Below are positions 16,685-20,022 of a stretch of DNA of 20,022 nt, piece by piece. The translations under genes were made by a program, and so were the position numbers. A model generated the notes under the pieces. The model did not search any database and was not told where the DNA came from. It saw only the letters and a program-made list of their open reading frames with translations. Every line of letters starts with the position of its first letter. The first letter of the stretch is position 1. The stretch is from a virus: positions 1 to 20,022 of the IMG/VR virus record IMGVR_UViG_3300009151_000527. One strand, given 5' to 3'.

Positions 16685-17078
16685 CGTAACAATTTACAAT
16701 TCAGAAGGAAGAATACTTAGAGTCGCATCAGTTTCCCCAGCTATGGTTCAAATGCAAAAGCAAGAAGGTGAATTTCTTTTTGAAGGTACTTCTGATATAT
16801 CAGCGGACTATGTAAATAATGGTGAGGTTATAAAAAGAGAGATTCAGCCAACAACAATCAATAAGACAACCTTATCAGCGGATGGTATTGATTCTATAAT
16901 ATTTAGTAATGTACCAAATGGCACTTTTTTAGCTTTTAATATCAACGATATGAATACACAAGTGTTTGGAAATATAGTTACTGAGGATATCTTCTCAACA
17001 ACTGTTGCGGGTACTTATCATATTAAAATAATTTCCTTCCCTTATCTTGATTTTGAAACCACCGTTGAGGCGATCTGA
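16677..17078 (+). CDS. Small tail-fibre-associated protein, Ig-like C-terminus (unknown role)
   Basis: The GTG start is supported by AGGAG (16663-16667) nine bases upstream, and it overlaps the J-like stop by 8 nt. The 133-aa product begins 'MYNVTIYNSEGRILRVASVS', a start seen in small proteins encoded just after phage tail fibres. It continues with 'DYVNNGEVIKREIQPTTINK'. The second half, 'TTLSADGIDSIIFSNVP' to 'AGTYHIKIISFPYLDFE', looks like a beta-sandwich or Ig-like domain common in phage tail proteins. It could be a fibre accessory or a fibre assembly factor. The sequence does not decide between them. Its stop overlaps the next start (TGATG). Confidence 0.65.
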   Translation: MYNVTIYNSEGRILRVASVSPAMVQMQKQEGEFLFEGTSDISADYVNNGEVIKREIQPTTINKTTLSADGIDSIIFSNVPNGTFLAFNINDMNTQVFGNIVTEDIFSTTVAGTYHIKIISFPYLDFETTVEAI

Positions 17079-17359
17079 TGGCATTTGTAATAACTAAACC
17101 TTTAGCGGATCAGAAGCAAGAGTTTACACTTAAAGTTAATTCTGATGCTTATGATAAAATAACTTTACTTTATCCTATTTATCTTCAACTTAATATTGAA
17201 CGTGAATCCGATGAAACTGCTAAAACTACTATGCACACCTATATAGACGCAATTAGAGGGTATGCTAATGTGGCTAAAGCAAGTATAACCGCTGCTACTT
17301 CAATTTCGGATATTCGTTCCGCTTATTCAACTTTCACTACAGATTTAGCCACAATTTAA
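17078..17359 (+). CDS. Small helical protein after tail fibre genes, unknown function
   Basis: This 93-aa protein starts in a TGATG overlap with the previous gene, with GAGG seven bases upstream. The N-terminus 'MAFVITKPLADQKQEFTLKV' precedes a predicted all-helical body ('YDKITLLYPIYLQLNIERES', 'MHTYIDAIRGYANVAKASIT'). Small helical proteins of this type often sit next to tail fibre genes and may be fibre chaperones or coiled-coil virion parts. That is inference. It is the last gene before the 132-bp spacer. Confidence 0.6.
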   Translation: MAFVITKPLADQKQEFTLKVNSDAYDKITLLYPIYLQLNIERESDETAKTTMHTYIDAIRGYANVAKASITAATSISDIRSAYSTFTTDLATI

Positions 17360-17491
17360 TTTCAAATTCTTTTTACCATCACCTTGTAATCCCCAAACTA
17401 TCAACTACACTTCTAATGATACCCTTAAAAAAGGTATCGAGGAGTGTCCTCAAATGTACTAGCATAATCTAGTATTATACGGAGAATTATT
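17360..17491 (+). other. 132-bp intergenic spacer with three small inverted repeats
   Basis: This is the longest non-coding stretch in the window. It contains GATACC/GGTATC (17418-17423 with 17433-17438), GAGGA/TCCTC with a 3-nt loop (17439-17451) and ACTAG/CTAGT (17458-17462 with 17469-17473). No run of T follows the stems, so they are not classical terminators. A TATTAT at 17473-17478 could be a -10 element, but no convincing -35 lies 16-18 bases upstream. GGAG (17481-17484) serves the next ATG. Confidence 0.5.
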
Positions 17492-18445
17492 ATGGCAGTT
17501 GATTCAACTGATATAGCAAATCTTTTAAAAAATGTTGATCTTAAATCTTTAATGGGTGGTGGTGCTATGGGTGGTTCAGATACAGGTCTAGGTGGTGGTG
17601 TTTTAGGTGCAGTTCTTATTGGTGCTTTATTGCCGAGGTTACTAGGAGACCAAAATGGGACGGCTGCAACTGTTGCGGCTGCTAATGCGGCTCATGTTTT
17701 AACTGCTTCTGATGTTAATACTGCAATCACTACAGCTCTTAATGGTCAAACATTAGGTAATGTTCAAGGTGAAATTTGGAAAGCGGAAGGTAATGTTCAA
17801 GCTGCTATTTCAGCCGCATCTAACACCGCTGCTATTAACACCTTAAATGCTGAGATTGCTAACATACAAGGTCAAGGTAATATCTTAGCTGATATTAACC
17901 GTACCTCTACTGACTCTGCAACTCAAAATGCTTTAATTACTTCTGCTGTTAATCAAACTGGTTGGGAAGGTGTAAATGCTACCACAACTGCTGCTGCTAA
18001 TGTAATTGCTTCTGCAACTGCTAATACAGCTTCATTGTTAGCAACTACTAATGCTTTGGCTACACAAGCTGCTACTAATGCTGCTGATGCTACTTTAGGC
18101 GTGCTTCAAGCTAAGTATGACACTTTAATTGCTGTTGGTAACGATGGTGACAAGACTCGTGCTTTAATTGAAGGAATTAGTACTGCTAGTTTGAATCGTC
18201 AAATTATAGTTGCTGATAACCGTATTGCAGAACTTTTAGGGGATAGAAATACTGCTAAAGGTGGAATTGAAATTAATACTTCAGTCAACCAAGCAGTGGC
18301 TCAATCTCAAGCACAGCAACAAGCTATAGCGACTAATGGTCTTTTGACTCAACTGTTGGCATCTGTTCAACACAACACTCAAAGCACTGTGAATTTAGGC
18401 ACTATGATTGGTTCTGGTCAAACTGCAACTAACGTAAAGTCATAA
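17492..18445 (+). CDS. Ala-rich phage protein with Gly-rich hydrophobic N-terminus, unknown function
   Basis: This 317-aa protein is strikingly rich in Ala, Asn, Thr and Gln. Residues 21-37 are Gly-rich, followed by a hydrophobic stretch 'GVLGAVLIGALLPRLLG' (about 36-52) that could be membrane-associated. Residues 60-210 form loose Ala/Asn/Thr-rich repeats with coiled-coil character. 'NDGDKTRALIEGISTASLNR' and 'QIIVADNRIAELLGDR' (217-252) resemble a C-terminal helix found in a widespread group of Gly-rich phage proteins of unknown function, often encoded near tail genes. The Shine-Dalgarno GGAG is seven bases from the ATG. There are no enzyme motifs. A structural or membrane-linked role is possible but unproven. 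Confidence 0.65.
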   Translation: MAVDSTDIANLLKNVDLKSLMGGGAMGGSDTGLGGGVLGAVLIGALLPRLLGDQNGTAATVAAANAAHVLTASDVNTAITTALNGQTLGNVQGEIWKAEGNVQAAISAASNTAAINTLNAEIANIQGQGNILADINRTSTDSATQNALITSAVNQTGWEGVNATTTAAANVIASATANTASLLATTNALATQAATNAADATLGVLQAKYDTLIAVGNDGDKTRALIEGISTASLNRQIIVADNRIAELLGDRNTAKGGIEINTSVNQAVAQSQAQQQAIATNGLLTQLLASVQHNTQSTVNLGTMIGSGQTATNVKS

Positions 18446-18479
18446 GATACGGTTTAATTTCACTTAAATGAGGCAAGAA

Positions 18480-18857
18480 ATGGCAGTATTGACACTTGAA
18501 CAACAATTAGCAGCAACGCAAGCTAAAATACTTGAATTAACAACTTCTAATGTATCGGAGAAACCTCATATTACTTTGGAGTCAATTCAAGAAATGATAG
18601 ATAGAGAAGTTTCTAAAAAGTTGGGAGAACTATCTACCACTATTGTCCCTGATGAAATTAAGCCTAAACGTCTTTCACCGTTGGAATGTATTAATATGTT
18701 ATTTACCCCCGAAGAATGTGAATGGTTGTGTAACCCTTCTGTTCTAAGGGGAGTAGATAATTTCATTATAGATGATTACATTCATACCGATGAAGGAAAA
18801 TTGACTTTACAACAGTTTTTTAAGAGTTACAGGAATTATTATGAAAGTAAAAGTTAA
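18480..18857 (+). CDS. Small protein with N-terminal coiled coil, unknown function
   Basis: I place the start at ATG 18480 (125 aa) because GAGG (18470-18473) is correctly spaced for it. The in-frame ATG at 18468 has no such site. Residues 3-25 ('LTLEQQLAATQAKILELTTS') look like a short coiled coil, followed by a helix 'LESIQEMIDREVSKKLGELS'. The C-terminal half contains 'SPLECINMLFTPEECEWLCN', with three Cys but no recognisable metal-binding spacing. No family is recognised. It overlaps the next gene by 17 nt. Confidence 0.65.
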   Translation: MAVLTLEQQLAATQAKILELTTSNVSEKPHITLESIQEMIDREVSKKLGELSTTIVPDEIKPKRLSPLECINMLFTPEECEWLCNPSVLRGVDNFIIDDYIHTDEGKLTLQQFFKSYRNYYESKS

Positions 18858-19065
18858 GCATATTGTTGATGTAGATTCAGAATGGTTAAATGATTTAGCT
18901 GGTGCTATTGTAGTAGCTAGTAAAGCCGTTTATCCTTCTGAAATTGAAGAAATGATGGCGATTAACGCTATCATTGAACCAGAAATACACATGGCAATTA
19001 ATGACGCATTTAAAGCTGGATTAAGTGTAGCTACTGAGTACACACCGATCAAACCAATAATGTAA
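18841..19065 (+). CDS. Small hypothetical phage protein
   Basis: The 74-aa product (MKVKVKHIVDVDSEWLNDLA...) is of unknown function. It has a short basic beta-like N-terminus followed by acidic helices ('SEIEEMMAINAIIEPEIHMA'). AGGA precedes the ATG, and the first 17 bases overlap the preceding gene in another frame. It is the last plus-strand gene before the strong terminator, so the whole preceding block is probably one transcription unit. Confidence 0.6.
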   Translation: MKVKVKHIVDVDSEWLNDLAGAIVVASKAVYPSEIEEMMAINAIIEPEIHMAINDAFKAGLSVATEYTPIKPIM

Positions 19066-19074
19066 TTTGGTTAT

Positions 19075-19104
19075 AAGGGCAGTAATTTGACTGCCCTTTT
19101 TTTA
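19075..19104 (+). terminator. Strong intrinsic terminator ending the plus-strand operon
   Basis: AAGGGCAGT (19075-19083) pairs perfectly with ACTGCCCTT (19090-19098) around a 6-nt loop, and the 3' arm runs into a tract of seven or more T. It lies ten bases after the last plus-strand stop codon. On the minus strand the stem is followed by a poor T-tract (TATAACC), so it is mainly a plus-strand terminator, although it lies between convergent genes. Confidence 0.93.
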
Positions 19105-19287
19105 TTATATAACTTCTTCTTCAAAAACAACTGGCTGTAATCCTCTTAAGAATTTACCAGAATTACCTTTGCCATCCATAAAGCCAAAATGATCTGGTAT
19201 TGCTTGTTTAGCAATATACTCTGCTGATTCTTTGCTATCAGCTTCTATATCTATTTTAAAATTTATTATTCCTGTATATTTTTTCAT
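19105..19287 (-). CDS. Small hypothetical protein (minus strand, distal gene)
   Basis: The 60-aa product starts MKKYTGIINFKIDIEADSKE and continues 'SAEYIAKQAIPDHFG'. This resembles tiny phage proteins that combine a beta strand with an 'A.s.eeAe..A' helix, and no function is known. The ATG overlaps the upstream gene's stop by 4 nt (ATGA at 19284-19287) and is preceded by an unusually strong Shine-Dalgarno (GGAGGTGAGG, minus strand). It is the last gene of the minus-strand set. Its stop meets the T-tract of the plus-strand terminator. Confidence 0.7.
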   Translation of the reverse strand: MKKYTGIINFKIDIEADSKESAEYIAKQAIPDHFGFMDGKGNSGKFLRGLQPVVFEEEVI

Positions 19288-19667
19288 TCCTCACCTCCAA
19301 TGCCGTGTGCTTTTTCTGCATCTCGAAATCCCCACATGTATTCTTGCTTATCCATAGCCCAAGCATGCTGGCTATACCAAACTTCTAGTTTCCCATCTTC
19401 TATAGGTTCAGGTCTTTGTAGCTTAATATTTATGGCTTCATCTAACGCATCTGCGAATCCCTTTTCATACTCTGTCATCTCTGCACGTGGTAGGCGTTGT
19501 TCATCTAGGTCACGTTTTGGTTTGGAAAGTACAACTTCAATCTTATTAATATCTGCTATTAACTCTAATAAAGCCCTATCACCCCAGTCTCGCTCTTCTA
19601 CCCACACGTATTTTAAATCTTGCATCCATTCGACTGCCTTTATAAGTAACTCTCTTTCTTTACTCAT
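19284..19667 (-). CDS. Hypothetical acidic phage protein with two YxxGFxDA motifs
   Basis: I choose the ATG at 19667 (127 aa) because it overlaps the upstream TGA (TGATG) with GGAGG four bases before it. The in-frame GTG at 19670 would be too close to that site. The protein is helical and rich in Trp, Glu and Asp: 'SKERELLIKAVEWMQDLKYV', then 'YEKGFADALDEAINIKLQ' and later 'YMWGFRDAEKAHGI'. The two Y-x-x-G-F-x-D-A segments suggest a small internal duplication of a helix. There is no catalytic motif, and the family is not recognised. Its stop overlaps the next start by 4 nt. Confidence 0.7.
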   Translation of the reverse strand: MSKERELLIKAVEWMQDLKYVWVEERDWGDRALLELIADINKIEVVLSKPKRDLDEQRLPRAEMTEYEKGFADALDEAINIKLQRPEPIEDGKLEVWYSQHAWAMDKQEYMWGFRDAEKAHGIGGEE

Positions 19668-19870
19668 CACCCCTCCCCATGCTGTGCGTCTCTCCAGAAG
19701 AAACTGTCTTTTGGGTTTTTGAAAGTAGGTATTAGATCGCCAAATTTATTTTTTACAAAATATAACACTGGCTCTTTTTTCTTTCTATTATGCTCTTGCT
19801 TTCTCATTCCCATCTCCAATCTCATATAATCAAACCACGTTTCGATTCGTGTCTCAGGCTTCATCTTCAT
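19667..19870 (-). CDS. Small basic hypothetical protein
   Basis: A 67-aa product from ATG 19870, whose A is the last base of the upstream TGA (TGATG). An alternative GTG at 19882 would give 71 aa but has no better ribosome site. The protein begins 'MKMKPETRIETWFDYMRLEM' and has a strongly basic centre ('KQEHNRKKKEP'). It ends 'FKNPKDSFFWRDAQHGEG'. Basic charge could mean nucleic-acid or membrane contact, but nothing in the sequence shows this. Confidence 0.6.
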   Translation of the reverse strand: MKMKPETRIETWFDYMRLEMGMRKQEHNRKKKEPVLYFVKNKFGDLIPTFKNPKDSFFWRDAQHGEG

Positions 19871-20013
19871 CACACACCCCACTCTATAAAGAAATCACAG
19901 TTAGTATCATCGCCATTCAGTTCAATACTTGCGTCCATAAACCATTTGTACGGGTCAGTACCATCTATCTCAATAGTTAAGTAGCGTTGGCATACGTTCT
20001 TCTTATCGCACAT
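19870..20013 (-). CDS. Very small hypothetical protein, possibly truncated by the window edge
   Basis: On the minus strand an ATG at 20013 opens 47 codons (MCDKKNVCQRYLTIEIDGTD ... FFIEWGV) that end in a TGA overlapping the next start by one base (TGATG). AGGA lies only three bases before this ATG, which is short, and the frame stays open to the window edge (three more codons), so the true start may be upstream and outside. The TGATG junction, identical to the next one downstream, is the main argument that this is a real gene. No family is recognised. Confidence 0.6.
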   Translation of the reverse strand: MCDKKNVCQRYLTIEIDGTDPYKWFMDASIELNGDDTNCDFFIEWGV

Positions 20014-20022
20014 TGATCCTAC

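Noticed and set aside
17439-17451. GAGGA-GTG-TCCTC hairpin as an intrinsic terminator
   Set aside because: The stem is only 5 bp and is followed by AAATG, not by a T-tract.
19300-19722. 140-aa plus-strand ORF opposite the minus-strand genes
   Set aside because: It has a Ser-rich, unnatural composition and lies antisense to genes with strong ribosome sites and chained TGATG/ATGA junctions.

Overview
The window is a contiguous piece of a tailed-phage or prophage genome that is AT-rich (about one third G+C by eye). It covers the neck and tail module of a lambda-type siphovirus, plus the first genes of a convergent block. The tail-tip cassette follows the lambda order M-L-K-I-J, the gpK-like protein combines JAMM and NlpC/P60 domains, and the holin is of the GTA 3-TM type. 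Together these point to a proteobacterial (Gram-negative) host, but nothing in the window fixes the genus. No tRNA, integrase, insertion sequence or CRISPR array was seen.

Layout of the plus strand: a holin (2-424); head-tail connectors and tail-completion proteins (488-2220: DnaT-like adaptor, head-closure, HK97-gp10-like, tail terminator); the major tail tube protein (2235-3455), followed by a hairpin; the tail assembly chaperones (3526-4298), expressed as a short G-like protein and a -1 frameshifted G-T fusion; the tape measure protein (4303-8097); gpM-like (8100-8447); an extra putative virion protein (8462-8908); gpL-like (8912-9481); gpK-like (9482-10201); gpI-like (10191-10796); a giant 1961-aa gpJ-like tip/fibre protein (10799-16684); and two small fibre-associated proteins (16677-17359). 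A 132-bp spacer rich in hairpins then leads to three further plus-strand genes (17492-19065): an Ala-rich phage protein with a Gly-rich hydrophobic N-terminus and two small unknowns. A strong intrinsic terminator (19075-19104) ends this late operon.

Layout of the minus strand: beyond the terminator four small, tightly coupled genes of unknown function (20013 down to 19105) converge on the terminator. They presumably form the end of another transcription unit. The outermost may extend past the window edge.

How it works together: the connectors close the DNA-filled head, and the terminator protein caps the tube built from the major tail protein around the tape measure. The G/GT chaperones hold the tape measure and recruit tube subunits. 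The M, L, K, I and J products build the tip, where J sets host specificity. Nearly all genes are spaced by a few bases or overlap by 1-11 nt, so the module is probably one late polycistronic transcript.

Most of the window is recognisable phage morphogenesis. The points most worth a second look are the complete frameshift signal (A_AAT_TTT, 7-nt spacer, 11-bp hairpin over the stop codon), a gpL lacking the usual iron-sulfur cysteines, a JAMM loop insertion in gpK, a 40-residue duplication in the tape measure, the mosaic 3' end of J, and the small coupled minus-strand genes. I found no clearly novel defence or mobile system.
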